Positions 56,501-64,000 of a DNA stretch of 64,000 nucleotides are shown here, in pieces (position 1 is the stretch's first letter; every line of letters starts with the position of its first letter). The notes beneath the pieces are model-generated. The model was given only the letters and a program-made list of their open reading frames with translations. It did not search any database and had not been told where the DNA came from. Origin of the DNA: Notospermus geniculatus (taxonomy: Eukaryota; Nemertea; Pilidiophora; Heteronemertea; Lineidae); contig NMRB01000987.1 in the NCBI GenBank assembly GCA_002633025.1, positions 62,001 to 126,000 of the forward strand, read 5' to 3'. The position numbers were made by a program, and so were the translations under genes.

Positions 56501-59500
56501 GACACAATAAGGTGGCTCGAGTATCGTAGAACCCAAATGTCGTCTCGGGCATTCGGACTTCTGGCGGTCCTGGAATTACGGGCGTGATGGCGGTGGGGGC
56601 TGTTCTCCAGAACTGGTAGCCCTTACTATCAATACCTTCAACCTAGAAAACAATAAATCGGAAAGTTGTCTCCGAATATTTCGCAAATTTTCGACCCCAA
56701 TCGGGGTCTTCCTCAGGCGCTATGTAGAAGAGATACCAGAGGTGACCTAGAAAAAAGCTTGTTTTCATCAGCTAGGCCAGCAACTGCCGGGAAATCTAGG
56801 TGCAATCAAACATTCAACTCAGAGGCGGAAGATACACCAACGATATTTCAAGTGAAAGACTCTAACAAGCATATCTGAATATTTCTGTCACTACACACCT
56901 TTAAGTAGAAGAATTCCTTATCTGGCGGTACAAATCCAGACACATTATACAGCGTTGGGTGGTCGGTTTCCAAGACGAGGGGCACTTGCACCAGACTTTC
57001 ACCGTACAAGTTCAGAAGTTCTAATTTGGTCATCCTACCCGGAGGGTCAAGATCCGTGGCATTTAACAAGATGTATGTTGGGATTCCTGGAAGCAAGAGA
57101 GGTTTGCTAAACTTCAGCAGATGACAGACTCATCGAGCAGTTAGCATACGGCATTGCGAATGGGTTTTTTCTTCAAAATTGTGACACTTAGGAGAAAATA
57201 TCTGAAGAGGGTTTGCTTTTTATACCAGTCTTAGAATATTTTTTTCCAAATTTTTTCAATTGTTCAAGACATAAGACAAGAAATTCAGTGTGACAGACCA
57301 GAAGATTTGCACTGATTGCACGTATTTTCGATACATACCTTGTACTGGTCGATGGTCAGTCATATTCATGAGGAGAGTAGGTATTCTGGAGAATCCATGC
57401 ACGAAATCCAGCGTGCTCAACCCCGTCACACGTAGCGTGTGTGCACTCTCGCTCCTCACGATCAGCTTCCACATCCCTGGCATGGGATTTTTTATCCCCA
57501 CAACCAGGGCTTTTTTGATCTTCAAGAGTTTTGTCAAACCGTTTTGTTCATTTATTTCCTGGCCTGGAAGGGAAATCCAATAGTAATACGGTATTCCATT
57601 CTGGTAAACACTGCCTCAGTCACCCTGGATGGAGTTGTTACCGGTACTTCTAAGTTAAGGGCAGACGCCCTTATCCAACATCCTAAAATCTCAACCAGAA
57701 CCTCGACCTGAAACTGGCTGATGTGACGCCATCGACGATTCAGCAATGGTCGAATCTGACGCAACGTCGTTGATGTCACTGTTGTGGGGTTGTCTGCGTT
57801 ACGTCATTCAGTTTCAGACCGAGGTTGTGGTTGAGATTTCGGCGGAAGTGTGCAGATCTTTGTCGTTTACGTCAATTTGAGAATGGTCTATACCTTTTAG
57901 AATGGTCTCCAAGTTTGAGGGACACAACCCCCTGCTCTGAACATACAATATACTATCCTTACCGGTTGGATCTATAAGTTTTATGTGCGGTTTCGCCCCA
58001 CTGAGTGCCACGGTCAGCTCCTTCAACTTATCATCAACAGGGAGGGAGTATTTCTGGACGTCACCCTCATCACGATCAGTCGACAAGATGTTCACTTTCC
58101 GAGACTGCACTGCAACTCGTACGAAGTTTAACACCTGGAAATTAATGACGTGATGATATCAAAGGCAAGATGAGAGAAACTGTGATCTCTTTTTAGGCCT
58201 CATACACCTGCGGGTTTCAAGCCTCATTCGGCAGTAAATCTTAGTAATTTTAGGCCATGCTACCTCCAGAAAATGGGGGCATCCAAAAATCACACTGCAA
58301 TCCGCACAAGGAGGCGTGGATGCTTAATTTACTCTCAAAAACTTCCAGATATTTCTTAAGATGGGAGAAAATACTAGGGTTTACAGATTCTAACTACCAG
58401 TGCTCACTAAAAGCACAACTACATGAGTTGTTCACCAACTCATCGTAATCTAATTTCACGCCATGGGCATGTTTTGACAGACACAACAACATAAAATACG
58501 CTCAGTTTCCCCTCCCCAGTCTGCAATCACACCTGGCTGCGGTTCTCATGATACCTGGCTTCAAGTAGCTCTCAGTAGATGTTTTCAACAGCTATAAGAA
58601 TTGCCCCCAAAGGAGGCCAGTCCACTTTTTCATCAACGCCTACGCTTACCTACTTCACATTATCATTGCAAGGTTATTTCATTGTCTACCCTCTTTGCCT
58701 TAAGGCGGTGTTCCACGTGAGAATTTCCTCACGAAAGTTGGCTGTCTACGGGCAACTCAGCTGTAGAAAGCTATGGACAGTTGTTTATGTCACTGATCAT
58801 ACATGTAGTAAGTCGTAGGAAAGCAATGATGATGAATTGCCCATTGAGAGCCAACTCGTTTGAGAAAACTCCCATGGAGGAGCGCCTTTAGTAAGGCTGA
58901 ATGTCATCCAGTCCTGATCCTACACACTAATTCCTAGCCCAAGCCCCTAACCCTAAACCCAACCCTGACCCTCAACCCTTGTCACTGTCCCTACCCTAAT
59001 CCTAAACCTAGTCCTGATGCTAACCGTCAACGCTAACCATCCTAACTCCGTAACCTGGGTACACTGGTTTGGACGACATTAACACTTTGTGCTTTAGTAA
59101 GGGTGTTGCTTGCAGATTCTGAGCCATCATAAAGTTGGCAGCACACGCTCAGGCGATATCGCAAGCGATCTTTTCGCCAGCCAACACAGACTAGGCGATA
59201 TCAGTTTGGGGATTGATTGACAATGAGGACATCGCCACTTCTCCACGGAAAGATGTCGCTGCAACCGTATCAGGCCTTTTCATTGTCCTCAGGACGTCAT
59301 CTCCGTGGCAATACGAGGTGCGAGCATGAAGCCACAACGTCACGGTAGTGTGACATTGACGTTCCGTACAACATCACAGTGGAAAAGTGGATACGGTCGC
59401 AGCGCCACCCCGATGATAGAAACAAAACGGCTACAATTGGCACCGTATTACGTTAACTCGGAGGAGCCCAAAGTCAACTATGGCTATCGCGGCTCACAAA

Positions 59501-60618
59501 ACGATGATGAAACGGCGATCATCGCTGACGAGAAGATTTCATTACTGTCCAGCACACACCTGGCGTCAACAGCCGATTTTGATCGATGGCGAGCCGATTC
59601 CTTGCGATATCACCTGGCTGCTGGTTTAAGGCTCATGGAGGCTGGGTGCATCAGGTGCATCAAGATAAAAGATACCTGATTGACTTGGGACTTCTGAAGC
59701 AGGAAGACTTGTCCGGAGCTGGTGGAGGCAATCTTTTCGTAGGCTCGGAATCCCTCGTGTGATGTGTTACCGCAGTCGCCCGTCATCACAAACACAACCT
59801 GAAAACAGGAATAGTGGAACATGTCTATTAACGATACATCGTGCTCCCCACTGTGGGTCTTGAAACCTTCTAGCATGGGCACTTTAGACTGCAAGCCTGG
59901 CACGCCAACCCTCACGAAATCCTCCTGGGCTGGAGGGATGGGTCATCCATTGGGGGTAAAGAAACGTCCCTATTTGAGAGGTGTCCTGATTACTAGGTAT
60001 TCACCACGGATTACTGACGACTACGTGTGACTATGATAAGATCAGTGCATAACGCGTGCGTGGGGTTACTGCCGCAGGTAGTCGTCAGTAACCCGTGGTG
60101 GACACCTATTGAGACTGGCATGAACAGAAATGACCAATTTGGGACTGTGAGCATTGGTGTCCTTAATAGAAAGGTGTCCTCCTGGCAGAGGTGTACACTG
60201 GGGGAAGTTCCACAGAAGGGTTTGTACATTCGCACAGGTGCTTCATCTTTGAAGACTCAGACAAGATGCCTTTTTAAAATGATAGGAACCAACACCCAGG
60301 AAACATACAGGTTCGTAAGCAATAGTCTCAAGTAGTCAAGGTGTGAGACAAAAAATCGATATATATTATCATTTTCTTCATTACTAACCTGACTTTGTTT
60401 TGTTTGGATGAGAGTGAGAACCGACTCCGTTAACATATAATCCTTCGCCCTGGCGTCCGTGAAGACATAGATGAACGAGTTTGGTAGCGACTTCTGCAGA
60501 GCCAAGCGGATGGCACCGACAGACATTTCTGGGCAGTCGCCGCCGCCTTGGACGTAAAGATCACGGAGCTCTTGTTGGAATTCTATAGGGTCGGTTGTGA
60601 CGGTCACTGGACCTATCT
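29392..60618 (-). CDS. HMCN1: Hemicentin (giant secreted matrix protein), all but the first exon(s)
   Basis: Hemicentins are fibulin-family extracellular proteins that organise cell-basement-membrane contacts. About 50 minus-strand exons are recognisable by GT-AG sites, matching phase and clear family sequence. Order from the N-terminus: VWA (second part) and linker, about 25 Ig domains, six TSP1, G2F, an EGF-like plus seven cbEGF, a 580-codon Cys-repeat exon, two cbEGF, and the fibulin-type C-terminal module ending SAFPY at 29392. The first exon(s), with signal peptide and the first MIDAS strand, are not found up to 64000 and should lie beyond the window. Two holes exist: the N gap 55287-55677 and a missing Ig half near 53401. 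The order matches vertebrate HMCN1/2, so this is probably the single invertebrate orthologue. Sub-regions are described separately. Confidence 0.96.
29836..30055. mobile_element. GACGTCAC foldback MITE, copy 1 (hemicentin intron)
   Basis: CTATAGAGGTTCTTCACGTG then ACGTCACATTTCCATGATGACAC at the left; GATGTCAGTGAAGAACTTTT at the right, inverted. The other copy, at 56103-56306, is in opposite orientation. Confidence 0.6.
30533..30665. repeat. 32-bp perfect palindrome and adjacent 27-bp hairpin
   Basis: 30533-30564 is a perfect palindrome centred on ACATGT (arms CCAAAAATAGATACA). At 30592-30665 GCACACTGGAGCTATCTGCT and GAGCAAA face TTTGCTCAGCAGATAGCTCG and CGTGTGC. Both lie within 175 bp of the exon at 30705. 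A tRNA-like fragment (GGTATAGCGTTGG...CCTGGTTCATACC, 30483-30528) precedes them. Confidence 0.7.
32161..33900 (-). CDS. HMCN1: Hemicentin giant exon: 17 CPxGY-x5-GxC repeats around a low-complexity linker
   Basis: The exon starts after acceptor TTCATTCTGTCCTAG and ends at donor G|GTATTT. Its length is 1740 nt (580 codons), phase 1 on both sides. In frame, SCA|GLTY joins the upstream cbEGF exactly where vertebrate HMCN1 has SCAGLERL, and CL|DYDEC joins the downstream cbEGF. Residues about 20-143 hold five motifs ([38 protein letters not shown] and others). Residues about 144-335 are a Gly/Gln/Ser/Thr/Pro-rich basic linker with [11 protein letters not shown] repeats. Residues about 336-579 hold twelve more motifs ([36 protein letters not shown]). 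Each motif has two Cys about 10-12 residues apart, so a minimal disulphide loop is plausible. The vertebrate counterpart is a linker of about 70 residues with one such motif. If the intron is retained, a TAG follows at once. Confidence 0.9.
34148..36927 (-). CDS. HMCN1: Hemicentin EGF block: one EGF-like and seven cbEGF modules
   Basis: Exons 36742-36927 ([16 protein letters not shown] plus [11 protein letters not shown] cbEGF), 36466-36600 ([12 protein letters not shown]), 36222-36341 ([12 protein letters not shown]), 35749-35865 ([11 protein letters not shown]), 35481-35612 ([12 protein letters not shown]), 35120-35248 ([12 protein letters not shown]) and 34148-34270 ([12 protein letters not shown]). 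All are phase 1-1, and each starts with the D-(I/V)-(D/N)-E-C calcium site. Vertebrate HMCN1 has six cbEGFs in this stretch; the module at 35749-35865 appears to be the extra one. Introns hold a SINE (about 35935-36050), a family A fragment (35325-35390) and an ATCACAT microsatellite (36620-36675). Confidence 0.94.
35935..36050 (-). mobile_element. tRNA-derived SINE copy in hemicentin intron
   Basis: Reverse orientation: CACATGAAGAATGGGTCCAA, B-box complement GACAATCGAACCCAGAACC, then GTTTCCACTGCCCCACTCTG and ACAGC. Confidence 0.65.
37091..38411 (-). CDS. HMCN1: Hemicentin G2F (nidogen-like beta-barrel) domain
   Basis: Exons 38265-38411 ([17 protein letters not shown]), 38015-38152 ([20 protein letters not shown]), 37559-37714 ([18 protein letters not shown] and EEYIQTGP) and 37091-37294 ([20 protein letters not shown] and [11 protein letters not shown]). 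This is the domain also found in nidogens, which use it for laminin/collagen and perlecan contacts. The sequence follows vertebrate hemicentin closely. The donor of 37091 is GTTCGT, a weak site. Confidence 0.94.
37368..37524. mobile_element. Foldback family A copy in hemicentin intron
   Basis: GTGCTGCTCCACATGTCCAA, GTTGGCTCTCATGGGCAATTC at the left; GAATTGCCCATAGACAGACA and CTCTCACGTGGAGCAGTGCC at the right. It lies between two G2F exons. Confidence 0.65.
38637..40668 (-). CDS. HMCN1: Hemicentin TSP1 block: six thrombospondin type-1 repeats
   Basis: One repeat per exon: 40498-40668 ([17 protein letters not shown]), 40204-40374 ([17 protein letters not shown]), 39847-40017 ([17 protein letters not shown]), 39370-39540 ([17 protein letters not shown]), 38980-39150 ([17 protein letters not shown]) and 38637-38801 ([18 protein letters not shown]). 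Five exons are exactly 171 nt and the last is 165 nt. Each has the WxxW tryptophan ladder, CSxTCG and six cysteines; W-x-x-W is a C-mannosylation site and CSxTCG an O-fucosylation site in this family. Vertebrate HMCN1 also has six. Confidence 0.96.
39720..39820. mobile_element. CATCCTCC hairpin MITE, copy 2, with 8-bp target duplication
   Basis: CATCCTCC/GGAGGATG ends, with CTATGCTA directly on both sides (39712-39719 and 39821-39828). The 8-bp duplication fits hAT-type insertion. The interior is related to 15509-15598 (GCTTTGGTCTCG, CTCTTCATAC). It lies in the intron between two TSP1 exons, 26 bp from the donor of exon 39847. Confidence 0.75.
40872..56642 (-). CDS. HMCN1: Hemicentin Ig array, about 25 I-set domains
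   Basis: Two-exon Ig domains open the array: 56425-56642+55940-56061; 55678-55733 (rest in gap); 55057-55181+54711-54852; 54307-54486+53598-53693; 53305-53388 (first half missing). Single-exon domains follow: 52875-53168, 52465-52737, 51895-52197, 51196-51759 (two domains in one exon), 50736-51020, 50171-50458, 49555-49845, 49188-49463, 48642-48920, 48165-48449. Then 47380-47546+47927-48044, 46921-47205, 46274-46546, 45706-45834+45952-46095, 44894-44976+45126-45315, 43846-44118, 42169-42300+43586-43717, 41492-41573+41823-42010 and 40872-40969+41217-41378. Each shows VPP.., CxxxGxPxPxxxWxK and D(A/S)GxYxCxAxNxAG. Vertebrate HMCN1 has 44 Ig domains, so this orthologue is shorter even allowing for the gaps. 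Confidence 0.95.
44195..44860. repeat. ~44-bp minisatellite in hemicentin intron
   Basis: The unit CAACTCAGCTGACTTTATTC plus AAGAACAAGAGGCCCATGGGCCTG repeats about 14 times with substitutions and small deletions. It fills most of the intron between exons 43846-44118 and 44894-44976. Confidence 0.9.
45426..45545 (+). mobile_element. tRNA-derived SINE, forward reference copy
   Basis: CTGTCAGAGTGGTACAGTGG contains a pol III A box (TGGTACAGTGG, 45434-45444). CAGGGTTCGATTCCC contains a B box (GGTTCGATTCC, 45478-45488). The 34-bp spacing is tRNA-like. The tail carries AGAGAGGGTGACTC...GTTTCCTCCTAC. Reverse copies are at 17566, 19305, 20445, 35935, 46758 and 54575. Confidence 0.8.
46758..46902 (-). 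mobile_element. tRNA-derived SINE copy
   Basis: Reverse orientation with tail complement AGCAGGAAGAAACCAGAGCA, CACATGAAGAATGGATCCAA, B-box complement GGGGATCAAACCTGGATCC, and CACTACACCACTCAGACAGC. Confidence 0.7.
50496..50612. repeat. (TCAA)n microsatellite
   Basis: TCAATCAATCAATCAA with occasional TTAA units over about 115 bp, immediately 5' (in minus-strand sense) of the acceptor of exon 50171-50458. Confidence 0.95.
51056..51126 (-). mobile_element. tRNA-like sequence (second SINE family or tRNA pseudogene)
   Basis: On the minus strand GTGGTGGTGTAGTGCACAGC (A-box-like) is followed by GCAGGTTCGATACCTGGTCA (B box GGTTCGATACC). Similar tRNA-like segments occur at 42110-42155 (+), 43525-43570 (-) and 47250-47320 (-). 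None folds into an obvious complete cloverleaf with a matched acceptor stem. Confidence 0.5.
53402..53567. repeat. 83-bp tandem duplication at an N join
   Basis: ACCTCAAGGTACCCATGCAC through GTATCTGCTTG appears twice, at 53402 and 53485, with a few substitutions. The first copy abuts the single N at 53401. It occupies the place where the first half of an Ig domain should be. Confidence 0.85.
53724..53922. mobile_element. TAGACCATTCTCAAATT MITE, copy 1
   Basis: TAGACCATTCTCAAATTCGC at the left, CAATTTGAGAACGGTCTA at the right. A second copy with the same interior (GATTCAGCAATGGTCGA, GTCACTGT(C/T)GTGGGGTTG) is at about 57716-57890, also in a hemicentin intron. Confidence 0.7.
53973..54279. mobile_element. 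Foldback element with 9-bp target duplication, 22 bp from a splice donor
   Basis: CATCTTCGATGATCGAAGGC and CGATCTGCT at the left; AGCAGATCGGCCTTCGATTA and TCGAAGATG at the right. Inner arms (ACATCACCCTTCGAGAAATAGACC) are also inverted. ATTATTCTC flanks both sides (53964-53972 and 54280-54288). A 9-bp duplication with long inverted ends fits a Mutator-like element. Confidence 0.8.
54575..54658 (-). mobile_element. tRNA-derived SINE fragment
   Basis: Shows CACATGAAGAATGCGTCTGA and GGTGACAGGCGCCGGTGTTTCCACTCCGCCACTCT; the B-box part is deleted. Confidence 0.5.
55271..55677. other. Poly-G run and assembly gap (391 N) inside the Ig array
   Basis: Sixteen G at 55271-55286 lead into Ns 55287-55677. 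The exon starting at 55733 ([17 protein letters not shown]) runs into the gap, so the rest of at least one Ig domain is hidden there. Confidence 0.98.
56103..56306. mobile_element. GACGTCAC foldback MITE, copy 2
   Basis: The left end TAGAGATTTTTCACTGACATC and the right end GTGTCGTCATGGAAATGTGACGTCAC...AGAATCTCTATAG are inverted. It is related to 29836-30055. Confidence 0.6.
56425..60618 (-). CDS. HMCN1: Hemicentin N-terminal region: VWA (partial), linker domain and start of Ig 1
   Basis: Exons 60389-60618 ([40 protein letters not shown]), 59676-59798 ([29 protein letters not shown]), 57963-58134 (VNILSTD...[18 protein letters not shown]), 57339-57563 ([26 protein letters not shown]), 56899-57086 ([34 protein letters not shown]) and 56425-56642 (first half of Ig 1, QWSKDGE). 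FTDAR carries a likely MIDAS aspartate. The DxTGSM part of the metal site would be in the preceding exon, which is outside the window. The sequence follows vertebrate hemicentin almost block for block. Confidence 0.95.
58700..58890. mobile_element. Foldback family A copy in hemicentin intron
   Basis: TTAAGGCGGTGTTCCACGTG and AGTTGGCTGTCTACGGGCAA at the left; ATTGCCCATTGAGAGCCAAC and CATGGAGGAGCGCCTTTA at the right. Confidence 0.7.
58918..59045. repeat. Degenerate CCCTAA-like repeats
   Basis: CCCCTAACCCTAAACCCAAC and further CCTAAC/CCTGAC/CCTAAT words continue for about 125 bp. They resemble a decayed interstitial telomere-like stretch. Confidence 0.5.
59970..60210. mobile_element. Foldback family D copy interrupted by a smaller foldback
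   Basis: Family D sequence (GAGAGGTGTCCTGATTACTA ... GACCAATTTGGGACTGTGAG, AGGTGTCCTCCTGGCAGAGG) is split by 60001-60105. The insert has ends CACCACGGATTACTGACGAC and GTCGTCAGTAACCCGTGGTG. Confidence 0.65.
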
Positions 60619-62443
60619 CTGTAAAGAAATAAAGGGAATTTAGTCATGTCCCTGCTGTCTTCTGATGCTGACACAAGTTTATCACAAACGGGGTGCGTAT
60701 GAAGTGATTTCGCAGCATTTCAGGGGCCTTTTTTCTCCTAAATAGGTGTAGTAGGAATAAAGATTGGATTCACACTTAGAGATATCATCACTCAAATCTT
60801 TTTCAAGGTATGTCAACTGCTGCCGTACCATTAATCATACACTAACAGACTATTGTTTAGGCAGCTTACATAAACAGAACGTTTTTTCTCAAGTCAAAGG
60901 CATCCTTGATTTTCTAGGCTTCTTTCATTTTTTTTGAAGTATGGTTTCAAATGAGGCATTTAGGTGTGTGCTCACCTGACAAAGCGAACTGAAGCACTAT
61001 AAGAATATGACAAATCTGTTTACAGGGTATTCATTTAAAACTTGGCAGGTCCAAACATTCCACAGAATCAGGGTTGATACTGCTGCGAATTTGTCATTCC
61101 TTCATACAATTTGAGTGAGTTCACGAATGGTTTCAAATTGGGGCACTACCCTTGACTACCAAAGGGTTGTGACATCGCTCCGCCCTCCGACAACGCTCGC
61201 ACAAAAGTGGCGTAGTCTTTTGACAGGGAAGATATCTCCTCTAATCAATATATTTCAAGCGCTGAGTAGGCCTATTTTGTTTTGGTTGGAATTTCAGTCA
61301 GCTGCCCACACTATAGGCCTACCACTACCCCAGCATTGATATAAAGATAACGAGTTCTGCCCACGAAGTACAAAGACTGCAGGAACTAATTAAAATGCAT
61401 AATTAAGTCATATTTGAGAGGGACATCCTGCGAGATATCCGTGAGGAGAATCACAAAGAGATTTCACCCGGGCGGGTCACCAATATCATCACCATGCATC
61501 GAATAATGACATCCGAAACACGCAAGGAATATGAGGCCTCTTGTCATTTATAAGGGGGGAGTTCCCGATGTACTAGACTTTGCCTAGTAGGCGATTAACC
61601 CTGTAACTGCCGTGATATCAGGCTTCTTGGAACGATTAAAATGTTTTGAGAGTTCATTTCCAATGGTATCTTGGACACGGGAGTGGGAGGGGGTTATTGT
61701 GATGTTATGACAGGCAAACACGGCAAAGCCGGGCATTTTGCGAAGCCTGCAATACAACAGTCACCAGAACAATTCCCAGGCATTTACTGTAGTTTCTGGG
61801 GGTCAGTTGCTTGTAACACGGTTCAATGACTGCCTGCTCCCCTGCAAAGTTATCATGAGTGGTGTGAGCCTGAATATTGCTGATTGACCTTTTAAATGTG
61901 AAGGTACGGTATATATGCGGCTGGTGATGATTTGTTTATTAGAAAAACACCCACACGTACTAAGAATCTTAACCGAGAAGTTTTACAAACAACTGTAATG
62001 AAATCATGCAAAAAGCCAACCCCTAAAGTTTCTGAAGCGATCATTTCACGGAGAAACCTGTTCTGAATTCATCATCTTTATTTCAAGACGCAGACGTACA
62101 ACATTTCCTCATACTTTTAACATCCTGGTTAGTTTACAACTTTATACCGAACGAACATCAATACGGTATAGCTTCACGAATACCTGGATGTAGCGACATA
62201 TTAAATGGTTGTCAGAAGAGAGCAAGATTTTTTGAGTTTTGAAATATTCAGCCCTAGACTCATCAATATTGTTTCTTTAGACAATATTTGGCGATCTGTA
62301 ATGCAGTTGTCACTGACTGTCACTGCATTTTTACGGAAAAAGGAGCCAAAAGTTTTCAAAGAGATTACGAGAAAATGGATCAGGTCTCGCAGCGACACTC
62401 ACAGTTCCTTACATGCTACATGCAGAATTTGGATGAGGACTGC

Positions 62444-62539
62444 CATCCTCCCATAGCAGGGCTTTGTTCTTATTCCTCTTCATACACTTGCACACAGTGG
62501 ATGAAGAGGAGCGAAGTAAAGCCCCTGCTGGGGAGGATG
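62444..62539. mobile_element. CATCCTCC hairpin MITE, copy 3
   Basis: CATCCTCCCATAGCAGGGCT at the left and GCCCCTGCTGGGGAGGATG at the right, with CCTCTTCATACACTTGCACA and GATGAAGAGG inside. It belongs with 15509-15598 and 39720-39820. Confidence 0.7.
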
Positions 62540-63531
62540 GAAGACTGCAGTCTAGGGGCCAATATCATTTCTGTATTCCAGTTCATATGCAAAGTTTATC
62601 ACAGCATCCGGTGCCCCCTTGCCCATATATAAAATTATGTTTAATTGTTAATAATAATTTACCAAGGCAATCAGATAATTTTAAGTCGAATGTATTGCCC
62701 TGTCTGCCAGTATAGGTAATGATAGGAGTATTCTGATATATCAGTTAATCCACACGTGGCGGCAAGCTGCAGACGGCTACAGTAAATAGTGGAAATTTTT
62801 TTATGCCTCCTAGCTTCAGCTGTCAGGTATAGTAAGCAAGTTGATTTTTTGTTTTTTATTGCTTTCTGCACGGCTAAACTTGTCTTCAGTACATTTGTGC
62901 AGAGTTTTTATACAGGATCTCGGAACTTCAAAGTTCTCTCTCCCGCCTTCCCCGTTCACAAGACCGAGGCCGAAACAGATGCTGGCCAATTCATACTTCT
63001 CCATTTTGCGCTTTGCGCTTGTCTGTTCCCTATGTTTCTGTGCGGTACCAACAATAAAACTACTTTTTCTACCATGCACTCGCATACATGGGGCAAGGTT
63101 GCTAAGCGGTACATGTAGTTTAACAACATTGTCAATAGAGGTCCCCCTTAACGCAGGTATCTTTAGCGCAGGATAGGGAAGGAACACAGTGGCCCTTTAA
63201 CTGGGCCTTTTTATTGCCAGGAAAATCTCGATTCTTCCAGTTACCAATATAAACATTCTATTCCTCTGCATATCTCTCGCACCATCCGACCCCCAAGTGC
63301 TGAAAGGTATGTTGTTCCTTGCTTGTTCCAATTGGTGTTATATCAACCGGAAGCGTTTTTTCCGATGCTCGATCACAAATATTCTTGTAGCTAGCGAAAG
63401 ACACACCGCCATTACACTTGTAGCTCACCATTTGTAATAGTTTACTCCGAGTGCAGCCATTTCTATCTGGAGAGGTGAGCGTGTGACTTATGTGATGATT
63501 TTACTAAAACCTCAGCAGGTAAATGAACAAA

Positions 63532-63838
63532 GTATTTACTCTATATTCTCTTGTGCGAGGCCACTTATAGACAATCTTTAAGTTGGTAATGAACTAAGTA
63601 TTTACTCTACATTCTCTTGTGTGATGCCACTTATAGACAATCTTTAAGTTGGTAATGAACTAAGTATTTACTCTACATTCTCTTGTGTGATGCCACTTAT
63701 AGACAATCTTTAAGTTGGTAATTAACTAGGTATTTACTCTACATTCTCTTGTGTGATGCCACTTATAGACAATCATTAAGTTGGTAATTAACTAAGTATT
63801 TACTCTACATTCTCCTGTGTGATGCCACTTTTCATCAA
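63532..63838. repeat. 66-bp tandem repeat, ~4.6 copies
   Basis: GTATTTACTCTACATTCTCT through AAGTTGGTAATGAACTAA recurs at 63532, 63598, 63664, 63730 and 63796 with few changes. Confidence 0.95.
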
Positions 63839-64000
63839 CAGACAATCTTCAAGTAGGGATACATTGCATGCATCACAAATTCTCTGCGTCGGCAGTAGTT
63901 TTATCACAATATTGGGATACAATGTAACTTTTTATCCAGCTTTTATTGGTGTTAATTTCATTGATGACTGTATGATACCTGTGAGATATCCAGGTGTGGT

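Larger units (their letters stand above)
60619..64000. other. Probable first hemicentin intron; no exon recognised
   Basis: The acceptor before 60618 is clear (CTCTGTAAAG read as its complement), but no exon encoding a signal peptide or the FDxTGSM start of the VWA domain was found on the minus strand up to 64000. Contents are the MITE at 62444-62539 and the 66-bp tandem repeat at 63532-63838. The rest is unannotated. Confidence 0.55.

Noticed and set aside
58918-59045. True telomere or chromosome end
   Set aside because: Only degenerate CCCTAA-like words, internal to a hemicentin intron.

Overview
This is animal nuclear DNA from an invertebrate. It holds multi-exon genes with GT-AG introns, extracellular-matrix and Golgi genes that exist only in animals or eukaryotes, tRNA-derived SINEs, and dozens of short foldback (MITE-like) elements. 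The gene set (hemicentin, golgin-97, RAB20-like, FKBPL-like, protein O-mannosyltransferase) and the frequent TAGGCCTA palindrome would suit a marine invertebrate deuterostome such as an echinoderm or hemichordate. That placement is an inference; the species cannot be read from the window. The assembly has two N gaps (7445-8193 and 55287-55677) and three single-N joins (13047, 28043, 53401), each beside repetitive or duplicated sequence.

Layout: (1) 127-1214, minus strand: first three coding exons of a GT39 protein O-mannosyltransferase that runs off the left edge. (2) 3228-4671, minus: a complete five-exon RAB20-like GTPase. (3) 4672-8736: intergenic, with foldback elements and an N gap. (4) 8737-9895, minus: single-exon coding region of an FKBPL-like protein. 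(5) 11438-21871 (alternative end 22636), plus: golgin-97 (GOLGA1), head-to-head with FKBPL, with a duplicated promoter-side segment and two alternative last exons for half of its GRIP domain. (6) 22.6-29.4 kb: gene-poor interval with MITEs, a cluster of CTCF-like motifs and a homogenised 40-bp satellite. (7) 29392-60618, minus: a hemicentin gene lacking only its first exon(s): VWA, about 25 Ig domains, six TSP1 repeats, a nidogen-like G2F domain, nine calcium-binding EGF modules, a 580-codon exon full of short Cys repeats, and the conserved C-terminal module. (8) 60619-64000: probably the first hemicentin intron, repeat-rich.

The genes are not a pathway. RAB20 and golgin-97 are membrane-traffic proteins, the O-mannosyltransferase acts in the ER, FKBPL is an Hsp90-type co-chaperone, and hemicentin is secreted matrix. 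The most novel signals are the giant Cys-repeat exon of hemicentin, the duplicated and apparently functional GRIP-domain exon of golgin-97, a golgin exon whose splice acceptor has been copied into a tandem array upstream of it, and the CTCF-like cluster between the convergent golgin-97 and hemicentin genes.
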